A DNA stretch of 64,000 nt. Origin: Actinoplanes nipponensis (GTDB taxonomy: Bacteria; Actinomycetota; Actinomycetes; Mycobacteriales; Micromonosporaceae). The position numbers and the translations under genes are program-made. Below, in pieces: positions 44,547 through 53,597 of this stretch. The stretch spans positions 62,001 through 126,000 of the forward strand of contig NZ_BOMQ01000060.1 in the NCBI RefSeq assembly GCF_016862275.1, read 5' to 3'. Numbering within the stretch: position 1 is the first letter of the stretch; every line of letters starts with the position of its first letter. The notes beneath the pieces are model-generated. The model saw nothing but the letters and a program-made list of their open reading frames with translations, had not been told where the DNA came from and did no database searches.

Positions 44547-45758
44547 CTACTTAGGAGAAGCCCCGGCGAGCCATGCGTCGAGCGCGGTCAGCCGGTCGTG
44601 CTCCCCGTGTGGCAGCAGGTGACCGTAGGTATCGAACGTCGTACGGATCGACGCGTGCCCTAACCGCAACTGGATCATGTAGAAATCCCAGCCGGCGGCG
44701 ATCAACCGGGCGACGTGTGAGTGCCGCAGATCGTGAAAACGCGGACGTGTGTGCAGCCGCTCCGGGCATCCGCAGGTGGACGCAGATGTACGGCTGCTCC
44801 AGCTGGATGGGTTTGCCGGTAGGTGCTGCGGGCAACGCTGGGCAGCGATCACGGCGGGCTGCCAGTACCGCTGTCGCAGATTGCTGACTGTCCATGGCCT
44901 GCCGTTTGGGGCGGCGAAGACCGGATGATCGGGCAGCTTGTCCTCGAGGAGCTCGGCGAAGACCGCGGCGGTCGAGGCGGCGAGAGTGATCGTGCGCCGC
45001 GACGCCGGTGTCTTCGGTGGTCCGAACCCGCCGCCACGATGCAGCACCTGCGTTACCCGTACGGATGGCGCCTGACCGCGAAGGCACACGTCGACGGCCC
45101 GGAGGCCGAGCAGCTCACCCAGTCGCATCCCCGTCCCGAGCGCCGCCACGACGAGACCGCGCGCCGGCGGTGCGCAACAGTCGATCAGCAGCCGCGCCTG
45201 AGCCCTTGAGAGCAGGCACACTTGGCACGGCGCCGGCCGCGGCAGCCCGTTGCCGCGATGCCCGTACGGGCGCTGCAGCGGATTATCGGGCCGCCATTGC
45301 GGCACCGCGTCGCGCATGACCTCGCTGAGCACCGCCCAATGCTTCCGTACCCCGGCCGGCATCAACTCTGCGGCGAGGGCCGCCTTCCACGAATCCAGGT
45401 GCGCGTGCCGGCTGATGTCACCGACGCGAAGATCACCGAGGTCCCGGACCACTCGGTGGCGCAGCAGACGGGTGTACTCGGCGTGTGTGGTGGGGGAGAC
45501 GTCGATCTTCAGCGCGAGCCACCGCTCGATCCAATCGCGCAGCAGCGGCGACTGCGGCCGGTGCTGCGCCTTCGGCGAGCCCGGGTCGATCGCCGCGTAC
45601 ACCGCGGCGCTGAAGAGCTGGTGGGCTTGCGCTTCGACGTACTGCTTCGCCGCGAGAGCCTTCGCCGGTGAGGGGCCGCGGAATGTGCAGCACTGCAACC
45701 GGCCCGCGTAACGCCACCGCAGGCAGAACGACGTATTTCTTCTCGTCATGGAAGCCAT
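44547..45758 (-). CDS. Tyrosine recombinase (integrase) 2
   Basis: 403 aa from ATG 45758 (MASMTRRNTSFCLRWRYAG). Domains parallel recombinase 1: core-binding LLRDWIERWLALKIDVSPTT and LMPAGVRKHWAVLSEVMRDA, catalytic LGTGMRLGELLGLRAVDVCL (Arg), RFHDLRHSHVARLIAAG (HxxR), LGHASIRTTFDTYGHLLPHG (His, Tyr), with the same pre-HxxR Cys motif (STCGCPE). All catalytic residues are present. The same MASM start and collinear similarity indicate an old tandem duplication or a two-recombinase module. Confidence 0.88.
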   Translation of the reverse strand: MASMTRRNTSFCLRWRYAGRLQCCTFRGPSPAKALAAKQYVEAQAHQLFSAAVYAAIDPGSPKAQHRPQSPLLRDWIERWLALKIDVSPTTHAEYTRLLRHRVVRDLGDLRVGDISRHAHLDSWKAALAAELMPAGVRKHWAVLSEVMRDAVPQWRPDNPLQRPYGHRGNGLPRPAPCQVCLLSRAQARLLIDCCAPPARGLVVAALGTGMRLGELLGLRAVDVCLRGQAPSVRVTQVLHRGGGFGPPKTPASRRTITLAASTAAVFAELLEDKLPDHPVFAAPNGRPWTVSNLRQRYWQPAVIAAQRCPQHLPANPSSWSSRTSASTCGCPERLHTRPRFHDLRHSHVARLIAAGWDFYMIQLRLGHASIRTTFDTYGHLLPHGEHDRLTALDAWLAGASPK

Positions 45759-46244
45759 GACCCGAGCTTTGCTCGCCGGCCCCGGCCGCCGTGTACCCCA
45801 AAGGGGTAGGTCGATCATCTTGATGACCCGCGCCGGCCCGTTCGCGCGGGACGCGGGTGAGCTGTTGTCCTTCTTGTCGGGGATTCCAATCACCCGACCG
45901 GGCTTACCTGGTTGGGGTGCCCGTGATATCAGACGCAGTACAGAACAGGGCAGATCCGCAATTGCGCGCCTCGGCCGATGATCCAAATCAATGAAAGATG
46001 ACCGCGTTAGGGTCCGGGCTTCGTAGGACATTCGTTCGAGTAAGAAAATTGTCGTAGCCCCCTGGCATCATCAAGGCCGCACCGGCGAGCAATCGATGGG
46101 ATGCGACGTGGAGCTGATGATCGTTTTAGGCGCTATGCCTTCTGAGCTGTGGGACCTGACGGGGCGCGTGGTTCTCCGAGGCGCTGGCCGTCGGTTCTCG
46201 CCCTCGGACCCGCGGCTACCGGCAGCCGGACATGGGGTGCGTTG
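45759..46244. other. Intergenic region upstream of the type I Wadjet operon
   Basis: No supported gene. Holds the promoters of the Wadjet operon (plus) and recombinase 2 (minus); no confident hexamers identified. It is also a candidate place for one border of the defence island. Confidence 0.35.
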
Positions 46245-47777
46245 ATGGCCGACATCGTGGGGGAACTCGCCCGGGTGGCGGGCGCCTTCGACCAGCCGAC
46301 GCTCACCTTGCTCTACAAGGGCCACGCCCGAGTCGTGATCGCCGTGTTTCGCACCGTCTTCAGCCGCGACGTGCGTACGGTCCCGACCGCCCGGTTGCAC
46401 GAGCAGGTCGACACCTACCTCGATCACCTTCGCAGCGCCGGCATTTCCGACCTCCCGGCTGGCTCCGGCCGCGATCTGTGTCTGCGGTGGATGAGGGGCC
46501 GATGGCTGGTGCGAAGCGTCGAAGACGGCGGCACCGAGGTGTACACGCTGACCAGCCACGCCCAGGACGCCCTCAACCTTGTCACGAGTCTGACGCGGGA
46601 ACGCGGGAGTTTGAGCGAGCACCGCATCGCCACGATCGTCAACGCAGTCCGCCGTTTCAACACCGAAGTCAACCCCGATCGCGCAGCACGGGTCAGCATC
46701 CTCAACAGCGAGATCGAACGGCTGTCTGCTGAACGTGACCGCCTCCTTGGCGGAGGTGTCCTGCCGCAGGTATCGGCTGACTACATGCTGGAAGGATTCG
46801 GCGAACTACTGCAGCTCGTGGCCGCGCTGCCCAGCGACTTCGCCCGGGTGCAAGAGGCATTCGCCATGCTGCGCGCGCAGATCCTCGCCTCGTTCCGCGC
46901 CGACAACCGGCCGACCGGAGAAGTGATCGACGACTACCTTCGCCGCACCGATTCACTGATGAGCGCCACCGCGGAGGGGCGAGCCTTTGAAGGCGCTTTC
47001 ACACTTCTGCGCGATGACGGTTTGCTCCTGCAGTTGCGGGAGGATTTGACCGCGCTGCTCGATCATCCCGTGGCCGACGACATCTTGAACGCCGCTGATC
47101 GCCGTGACCTGCGCGGCACAGTCACCTTGATCCGCAACGGCATCGATGGAGTGCTCACTCAACGCAACCGTGTCACCGCGACACTGCGGGAATACATACA
47201 GACCCATAACACCGCCCGTGACCGTGAACTGGACGCCACGCTGCGGCAGCTCGACGCAGAATTGGCCCGATGGATGAACGCTGCCGGCCCTCGCAGCGCC
47301 GTCGACTTGCCTCTGCTGCCGCCACGCCTGGACATCCACCATCTGAGGGAACGGTTCCACAACCCGAACGACGAAGCCGAATTGCCTGCGCTGCGCGACG
47401 TCGGCGATCACCGCCCCGACCGGCTGTCTCTGGCGCAGCTCCTCGCGCAGGGCGGGCCGTCGCTAGACCAGTTGCGGGCTGCAATCGAGCAGGCCTTCAG
47501 CGCTGATGAGCCTGTGAACTCGCTGGGGCAGTTGTTCGGCGGGCTCGAGATTCCGTTGCGCCGACCCGTTGAGATCTTCGGATTGCTGCACTTGGCCGCG
47601 AATCTAGGCGGTTTCAACCAGCAGCACGACCACGACGAGGTCTACCGCGCCGTGCGCCCAGACGGCTCTGCTCGAGACCTGAACGTCCCCCTCATCGCTG
47701 TCAACCGGCACGAGCCCGGCCGCATGTCCGCCGACGATGACAACCGTGAACACCCCGGACAGCAGGAGCCTGAGTGA
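46245..47777 (+). CDS. jetA: Wadjet type I JetA (DUF3375)
   Basis: 510 aa from ATG 46245; the frame is open to 46149, but the family-like sequence begins MADIVGELARVAGAFDQPTL. It has a winged-helix start (AGAFDQPTLTLLYKGHARVV, LHEQVDTYLDHLRSAG, GRWLVRSVEDGGTEVYTLTS), then RGSLSEHRIATIVNAVRRFN and a long helical middle (ERLSAERDRLLGGG). These match the kleisin-like DUF3375 subunit, usual length ~480-500. It bridges JetC heads. First gene of a four-gene operon, with GTGA overlap to jetB. The start context is weak (no strong ribosome site). Confidence 0.9.
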   Translation: MADIVGELARVAGAFDQPTLTLLYKGHARVVIAVFRTVFSRDVRTVPTARLHEQVDTYLDHLRSAGISDLPAGSGRDLCLRWMRGRWLVRSVEDGGTEVYTLTSHAQDALNLVTSLTRERGSLSEHRIATIVNAVRRFNTEVNPDRAARVSILNSEIERLSAERDRLLGGGVLPQVSADYMLEGFGELLQLVAALPSDFARVQEAFAMLRAQILASFRADNRPTGEVIDDYLRRTDSLMSATAEGRAFEGAFTLLRDDGLLLQLREDLTALLDHPVADDILNAADRRDLRGTVTLIRNGIDGVLTQRNRVTATLREYIQTHNTARDRELDATLRQLDAELARWMNAAGPRSAVDLPLLPPRLDIHHLRERFHNPNDEAELPALRDVGDHRPDRLSLAQLLAQGGPSLDQLRAAIEQAFSADEPVNSLGQLFGGLEIPLRRPVEIFGLLHLAANLGGFNQQHDHDEVYRAVRPDGSARDLNVPLIAVNRHEPGRMSADDDNREHPGQQEPE

Positions 47778-48514
47778 CCATCGACGACACCGCCAACACC
47801 CAGTCTCTCGTATCGGACGACCCAGACGCCCCAGACCGTGAGCTGAGCAGCAGCGTCGCGCTATTCGAGGGCGACGAAGGCGCCCTGGAAATCCCGCAGC
47901 GGCGCGCCCTCGTCGCGTTGCTCAAGAATCGCTTCATCACCGCGCGCAGCCACCCGAAGGAATGGCACACCCTGATAGCTGATCCGCGGCTGATCCGGTC
48001 CCGGCTCAACGACCAGTTCATGGACCTGCACCTCGACCTCACCCGGGAAGTCGCTTACAAACGGCAGGCCGTTCCCGAGGGCGGCGGGCGCTTCCCGACG
48101 CTGCTGCACGACACAGCATGGAGCCGCGAGGAAACCATCCTGCTGGTCTACCTGCGCAGCCGTGCCCGTTCCGAAGAGGCAGCAGGCACGTCTCGCACCC
48201 TGGTGGACCGCCAGGACCTGCTCGAGCATGTCGCATCCCTACGCCCCGAGCACGCCACCGATCAGGCCGGCGACGCACGCCGGACCGCCAATGCCATCGA
48301 GAACCTGAACCGTGCGGGTCTGCTCGTCGGAGCGAGCGCCGCCGAACAGTTCGAGGTCAGCCCGGCTGTTGATGTGGTGCTCCCGCTGGAGAAACTGCAG
48401 GAGCTGCTGCGTTGGCTGCAATCGCAGAACTCCGACCCCGGCACCGGTGTGGACCCCGCCGACCTGACGGCCTACGCCGGCGACACCGACATCAGCGACG
48501 AGGACGCCCGGTGA
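47774..48514 (+). CDS. jetB: Wadjet type I JetB (DUF4194)
   Basis: 246 aa from GTG 47774, overlapping the jetA stop. DUF4194 pattern: IPQRRALVALLKNRFITARS, HPKEWHTLIADPRLIRSRLN, LHLDLTREVAYKRQAVPEGG, TAWSREETILLVYLRSRARS, then a second winged helix with TANAIENLNRAGLLVGASAA. It is the KITE subunit that dimerises on JetA. The Asp-rich tail is unusual but short. The 3' end overlaps jetC (GTGA). Confidence 0.9.
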   Translation: MTIDDTANTQSLVSDDPDAPDRELSSSVALFEGDEGALEIPQRRALVALLKNRFITARSHPKEWHTLIADPRLIRSRLNDQFMDLHLDLTREVAYKRQAVPEGGGRFPTLLHDTAWSREETILLVYLRSRARSEEAAGTSRTLVDRQDLLEHVASLRPEHATDQAGDARRTANAIENLNRAGLLVGASAAEQFEVSPAVDVVLPLEKLQELLRWLQSQNSDPGTGVDPADLTAYAGDTDISDEDAR

Positions 48515-51500
48515 CCATCAGCGAGCACGAACAGCCTCCACTGCTTGCCGCCGGGCCGCTGCTGTATCAGCAGCAGCCCGCAGCCGGCCAGCTTCCCTTC
48601 CCGGTGACTAGGCCGACGCCCCCGTCCACTGACGGGCTCTTGCAATGGAGAGCCGAGTCCTTCCAACTGGTGAACTGGGGAGGCTTCGAAGGCCAAGCAC
48701 GCTTCGACTTCCACCGCGGCGCCACCCTCATCTCCGGAGCCTCCGGCACGGGCAAGAGCACCCTGTTGGACGCCTACATCGCGTTAATGATGCCCGCCGA
48801 CACCCCTTTCAACGGCGCCTCCAACGATGCCGTCACCGGCCGCGCCCGCAGCGCTGAGCAACGCAGCCTGCTGTCGTATCTGCGAGGGCAGACCGACACC
48901 ACCGCCGACGAGCACGGGCGTGAACGGCCCAAGCTGCTGCGTGGGGCCGGCCGGCCGACCTGGGGAGCGGTCGCGATGACCTTCGTCGACGATCACGATC
49001 GCCGGTTCACCGCCCTGCGCGCTTACTTCGTCCCGGCTCGCGCCGCCCAGGTGGTCGACATCGTCATGCGCATGGCCACCATCGACGGGCGCTTCGACCT
49101 GACGGAGCTGGCGGGCTATGCCGACGAGCAGTTCCAGCCACGACTGCTCAAGGCTGCGTTTCCCGGTCTGCTCACCCACACGACCTACGCGTCGTTCGCG
49201 GCCCGGCTGCACACGCAGTTGGGCATCGGCGCCAACGGCGACGGCGAAAAGGCGCTGCGGCTGCTGGTGCGTATCCAAGCCGGGCACCAGATCCGTACCG
49301 TCGACGAGCTGTACAAGGAAATGGTCCTTGAACGACCCGCCACCTACGAGGCCGCTGACCGGGCGATCAGCCACTTCGACGACCTGGAAGCCGCCTACCT
49401 GGCGATGCACACCGAACAGCAGAAGGCCGACCTGCTCGCCCCGATCACCGCCAAACACACCCTGCTGCAGACCGCGCACACCACCGTGGAACAGATCAAC
49501 ACCTTCGGCCCCGACCGCACAGGCGACACGCCCATCCTGCTCTGGTCGCTGCGCCGCGAGGACCGCCTGCTTGCTGGCGCCCTCGACGCCAACCAGCGGG
49601 AGCAGAAGAGCACCGCCGCGCAACTGACTAGCGCCGTCACATCGGTGAACACTTTGGAGAAGGAGCACAGCGCCGCCGCGCAGGCCCACCGCGAAGCCGG
49701 CGGCGGACAGCTCGAAGACTTGGCCCAGCAGATCAATCAGGAACAACAACGCCGCGACGAACGACTGGCCCGCCGCGCGGTGCTGGCCGAACGCACGACA
49801 GCTCTGGATGCGCCGCTGGCCGACCAGGACGCCTTCGCCGCATTGCAGCAACAAGCTGCGGTGTTCCTCGACAACTATCCCCAGGCCGCCCACGACCTGA
49901 CCGTTGACCGTGACGCGATCATGGCACGGCAGCTTCCGCTGCTGCAGCGCCGCACCGTCCTCACCGAGGAACGCGCCTCCCTCGCCGGGCGCGCTGGCCG
50001 CGTACCCAAGCACTTGGACGACATGCGCCGCGAGGTCGCCCACGCATCCGGCATCGATGTCGCAGACCTGCCGTTTCTCGCCGAACTCATCGATGTCCCT
50101 GCTGAACACGTGGCGTGGAGGACCGCGATCGAAACGGTGTTGGGCGCCAGCGCCCGGCTGCTTCTGGTACCCAAGCACGAGCTTGCGGCGTTCTCGGCAG
50201 CGATCGACCCGCTTCGCCTCAAAGGTCGGCTGACCTTCGAAGGAGTGCCGACCGGCGACGACGGCCACGTCGAGCGTGACCCGGACCGGATCGCCGGGAA
50301 ACTTCTGTTCAAGGAGTCGCCATATTCCGGATGGGTGCGACGGCATCTGTCCGAGCCTGCCCGTAACGCTCTGTGCGTCACGACACCGGAGCAGCTCAAC
50401 AGCGGCGGCTACCGTGTCACCCTCGCCGGACAGACCCGCAACGGCAGCCGCGGAACCCACGGCCGCAACGACCAGGCCAACATCATCGGGTTCAGCAACA
50501 CCGAAACCTTGGCCGACATCGACCGTGAACTCGGCTCGATCGCTTCCACGCTCGGCCAGATCGACCGTGACCTCACCAGCAACAACGCCCGCCGCACCGA
50601 CCTTGACGATCAGCGCAGCGCCTACGACGCCATCTATGCCACCGTTTTCACCGACATTGACGTAGTCGGCTCCGACGAGCGCATCGAACACCTGCACCGA
50701 GCACGCCGCGCCGTCCTCGACGCCGATGACCGGCTGCAGGAGTTGCAAACGCGCATCGAGCAGCTGCACGACCAGCTGGAAGGGGCCCGCGAACACCGTT
50801 ACCGCGTCAAACAACACGCCGACGAGCTGCACGAGCACGCCGAAACGCTCACCGACCGACATGCGACCGTGAGCGCGGACCTGCAACGCCTCGGCAGTGA
50901 TCAACACGTGGTGCTCACCGCAGAACAAGCCGAAGTCCTCGACGAGCACTTCGTCAATGCTGTACGCCCCGACGACCCCAGCAACCTGAAGCAGTTCATC
51001 ACGAACCTCGCCCGGCTACGCCAGCGCCTGCTCACCTCCGCCGAATCGGCCCGCCGACAGATCACCAGCCTCGAGGCCGACCTCGCGGCGATCTTCACCG
51101 CCTACCTGGTCAAATTCGACGACCCCAACCTCGGACGCACCGCCGCGTCATACCCCGATTACGCCGCGATCCTCGACGCCATCCTCACCACCGGATTGCA
51201 CGAACGCCGCGAAGAATGGCGCCGGCGCCTGATGGCCTGGAGCGGCGAGGACCTCGTCCCCCTCGCCGGCAGCATGGAGGCGTCCATCGAGGAGATCGAG
51301 GAACGCCTCGAACCGATTAACGCCATCCTGCACGAGCTGCCTTTCGGCGCCAACCGCGACCGGCTGCGGATCAACCTGCGCCGCACGACCCCGGAGACCG
51401 TGGCACAGTTCCGCCGCGATCTGCGGGCCCTGTCCTCTGCCGCGACCCGAGACCTGCCCGAACAGCTCATGCAGCAACGCTTCCAGCAACTGCAGCAGTT

Positions 51501-52047
51501 CATGGGCCGCCTGCGCCGCCGTAACGACCCGCGGGCCATACCCGAGCTGAGCAACCGTGATCAGCTGCTCGACGTCCGGCGCCACGTCGCTATCACCGCC
51601 GAGCGCTACGACGCCGCCGGACAACTGCTGAGCATCCACTCCTCCCTCGGCGGCAAGAGCGGTGGCGAGAGTCAAGAACTGGTGGCCTTCATCGTCGGCG
51701 CCGCATTGCGGTTCCGCCTGGGCGACGAACTGCGATCCCGGCCCCGATTCGCGCCGGTTTTCCTCGACGAGGGCTTCGTCAAATCTGACGCCGAGTTCGC
51801 CGGCCGCGCCGTACAAGCATGGAAAGGTCTCGGTTTCCAGCTCATTGTCGGCGCACCTCTGGACAAGGTCACCGCCCTGGAACCGCACATGGACGAGTTG
51901 CTGGCGATCACGAAGAACACCAACACCCACTACTCCTTCGTCACCCGGATCAGCGACATCGACCAAGCGGCGCTCATCCCCAGAAGACGTGAGCCACTCA
52001 CCGTCACCATGCCTCCAGGGTCATCGACGGAGGCCAAGCGCGAATGA
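48511..52047 (+). CDS. jetC: Wadjet type I JetC, SMC-like ATPase
   Basis: 1178 aa from GTG 48511. The N-terminal head has FQLVNWGGFEGQARFDFHRG and Walker A GASGTGKS (76-83). Coiled coils flank a hinge at about residues 500-690, and the C-terminal head has SLGGKSGGESQELVAF (signature, S1050-S1054) and Walker B FAPVFLDEGFVKSDAE (D1086, E1087). It is the MukB/MksB-related motor that extrudes DNA loops and powers recognition of closed circular plasmids. Much shorter than the other SMC protein in this window (1809 aa), as expected for the type I system. It overlaps jetD by four bases. Confidence 0.92.
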   Translation: MTISEHEQPPLLAAGPLLYQQQPAAGQLPFPVTRPTPPSTDGLLQWRAESFQLVNWGGFEGQARFDFHRGATLISGASGTGKSTLLDAYIALMMPADTPFNGASNDAVTGRARSAEQRSLLSYLRGQTDTTADEHGRERPKLLRGAGRPTWGAVAMTFVDDHDRRFTALRAYFVPARAAQVVDIVMRMATIDGRFDLTELAGYADEQFQPRLLKAAFPGLLTHTTYASFAARLHTQLGIGANGDGEKALRLLVRIQAGHQIRTVDELYKEMVLERPATYEAADRAISHFDDLEAAYLAMHTEQQKADLLAPITAKHTLLQTAHTTVEQINTFGPDRTGDTPILLWSLRREDRLLAGALDANQREQKSTAAQLTSAVTSVNTLEKEHSAAAQAHREAGGGQLEDLAQQINQEQQRRDERLARRAVLAERTTALDAPLADQDAFAALQQQAAVFLDNYPQAAHDLTVDRDAIMARQLPLLQRRTVLTEERASLAGRAGRVPKHLDDMRREVAHASGIDVADLPFLAELIDVPAEHVAWRTAIETVLGASARLLLVPKHELAAFSAAIDPLRLKGRLTFEGVPTGDDGHVERDPDRIAGKLLFKESPYSGWVRRHLSEPARNALCVTTPEQLNSGGYRVTLAGQTRNGSRGTHGRNDQANIIGFSNTETLADIDRELGSIASTLGQIDRDLTSNNARRTDLDDQRSAYDAIYATVFTDIDVVGSDERIEHLHRARRAVLDADDRLQELQTRIEQLHDQLEGAREHRYRVKQHADELHEHAETLTDRHATVSADLQRLGSDQHVVLTAEQAEVLDEHFVNAVRPDDPSNLKQFITNLARLRQRLLTSAESARRQITSLEADLAAIFTAYLVKFDDPNLGRTAASYPDYAAILDAILTTGLHERREEWRRRLMAWSGEDLVPLAGSMEASIEEIEERLEPINAILHELPFGANRDRLRINLRRTTPETVAQFRRDLRALSSAATRDLPEQLMQQRFQQLQQFMGRLRRRNDPRAIPELSNRDQLLDVRRHVAITAERYDAAGQLLSIHSSLGGKSGGESQELVAFIVGAALRFRLGDELRSRPRFAPVFLDEGFVKSDAEFAGRAVQAWKGLGFQLIVGAPLDKVTALEPHMDELLAITKNTNTHYSFVTRISDIDQAALIPRRREPLTVTMPPGSSTEAKRE

Positions 52048-53261
52048 AGACGATCGATCAGGTCCTCGCCGACATACAGCGCCGCCTCGCCAACACGTGG
52101 CCGCAAAGCACCACCATTGCGCCAGCCGAGCTGCCAAGCCGCGCCGCGGACCAAGACCAGGACCCGGCAGCAGCCTGGCCGCACGCCTTCGCACTCGGTA
52201 AACCCGCCTCGGCCCAACTGGCCGACAACTTCGCTGCAGCTGCAGCGTGGGCAGCCACCTGGCGTAGCTGGAGCGCTGGTCATGACGTAGCGCTACGAAC
52301 CGCCAGTCGCCGGGTCCACGGCACCGACCAAGCCCTTCCCACCCACGTCATCGTCATGCACGCCGATCAAGCAGCGCACCTGGTTGGCGGGGCTTGGCCA
52401 CACAGACTCGAGCAAGGACGTCGTCGTGCCAGCATCCTGGCCGCCGACTTTCCTCACCTCGCGGCCCCGACCCTGCTCGCCCCGACCGTCGCCGCCGTCG
52501 ACACCCTCGACGACGTGGACTTCGACCTGCTACGGCGCGCCGCCACCTGGTTTCGTACTAACGACGCCACCGGGCTGACTCCGCGACAGGTACCGATCGA
52601 GGGCCTGCACGCCAAGTGGCTCAACCATCGCCACCATTTGGTACGGCGGCTGTCCGGAAGCGACGATCTGCGCTTACTGCCACCGCACCCACCTCGGGTG
52701 CACTTCACCTACCTCGACCCGACCCACCGCGGCGCCGGTGGCCGGCATCACGACTCCGCCACCCTCGGCGACGCCATTGTGCCGGCCTACCAGCCCGAAG
52801 TCGTGATCATCTCCGAGAACAAAGACACCGCCATCCACTTCCCCGAACTGGACGCCGGAATCAGCATCGAAGGCGTCGGACGCGGTGGCACCACCATCGC
52901 CGGCCTGCCCTGGCTGACCCATGCCGACCACGTCATCTACTGGGGCGACATGGACGCCGACGGCCTGGAGATCCTCAACGAGTTCCGCGCCGCCGGCATC
53001 CCTGCCACCTCGATTCTCATGGTCCCCTCCGCCTACGAACGGTGGGAGAAGTACGGCACCAACCTCGACGCCCGAGGCCGACCGCTGCAGGCCCGAACAC
53101 CGCGTCCCGTACCGCTGCTGACCGCCGCAGAAACCGAGCTCTACCTCAACCTGATCGCCGAGGACTGGACCGGACACCGACGCGTGGAGCAGGAACGGAT
53201 TCCGCTCGCCGTGGCCGCCTCAGCCGTACGGCACCTCATCACTGCCGTACGTGCAGGTTGA
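52044..53261 (+). CDS. jetD: Wadjet type I JetD, Toprim nuclease (DUF3322-DUF2220)
   Basis: 405 aa, ATGA overlap with jetC. The N-terminal DUF3322 region (residues ~1-190; FDLLRRAATWFRTNDATGLT, PRQVPIEGLHAKWLNHRHHL) is followed by a DUF2220 Toprim domain: VVIISENKDTAIHFPELDAG with catalytic E258, HVIYWGDMDADGLEILNEFR with D302 and D304, and a late TAAETELYLNLIAEDWTGHR. JetD cuts the plasmid DNA presented by JetABC. All acidic residues are present. Last gene of the operon; the next gene starts 336 bases later on the same strand. Confidence 0.9.
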   Translation: MKTIDQVLADIQRRLANTWPQSTTIAPAELPSRAADQDQDPAAAWPHAFALGKPASAQLADNFAAAAAWAATWRSWSAGHDVALRTASRRVHGTDQALPTHVIVMHADQAAHLVGGAWPHRLEQGRRRASILAADFPHLAAPTLLAPTVAAVDTLDDVDFDLLRRAATWFRTNDATGLTPRQVPIEGLHAKWLNHRHHLVRRLSGSDDLRLLPPHPPRVHFTYLDPTHRGAGGRHHDSATLGDAIVPAYQPEVVIISENKDTAIHFPELDAGISIEGVGRGGTTIAGLPWLTHADHVIYWGDMDADGLEILNEFRAAGIPATSILMVPSAYERWEKYGTNLDARGRPLQARTPRPVPLLTAAETELYLNLIAEDWTGHRRVEQERIPLAVAASAVRHLITAVRAG

Positions 53262-53597
53262 CGGCCGGTCTTTGTGTCGGCCATGGCTGCCGCCCGACGA
53301 TGAGGTCAACCTTGTCGGCAATCCCACCGAACCATCCGGGCAGGAGCGACACCATCCCTCGGCAAGCCTCTGCACGAGGCCGCCGGTGGCGGCAGTTAAG
53401 TGCCGGTCAACCTCCCAGTGCTGCCTTCGATGCCCTACGCCGCAGCCGAAACCTATAGATCGACGCAAATTAAATCCAGTTCGGCCTTCCATTGTGGTCT
53501 ACCTTGAGTCACCGTAGCGTGACGATAGGTTACCGGATTGCGAGTGCCTGGAAGCCGGGGCCGCATGGTGATTTGACGCTCGTGGAAGGGCTGTCGC
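53262..53597. other. Intergenic region before the nucleoside-related operon
   Basis: No gene seen. It is likely to hold the promoter of the seven-gene set; an AT-richer patch (AAATTAAATC, near 53468) stands out. GGAAGGG precedes the GTG at 53598. Confidence 0.4.

Noticed and set aside
46071..46622. Minus-strand open frame across the start of the type I Wadjet operon
   Set aside because: It is a shadow of jetA with no recognisable domain.
48784..50949. 721-codon open frame on the minus strand
   Set aside because: It is antisense to the JetC gene and shows no domain pattern.
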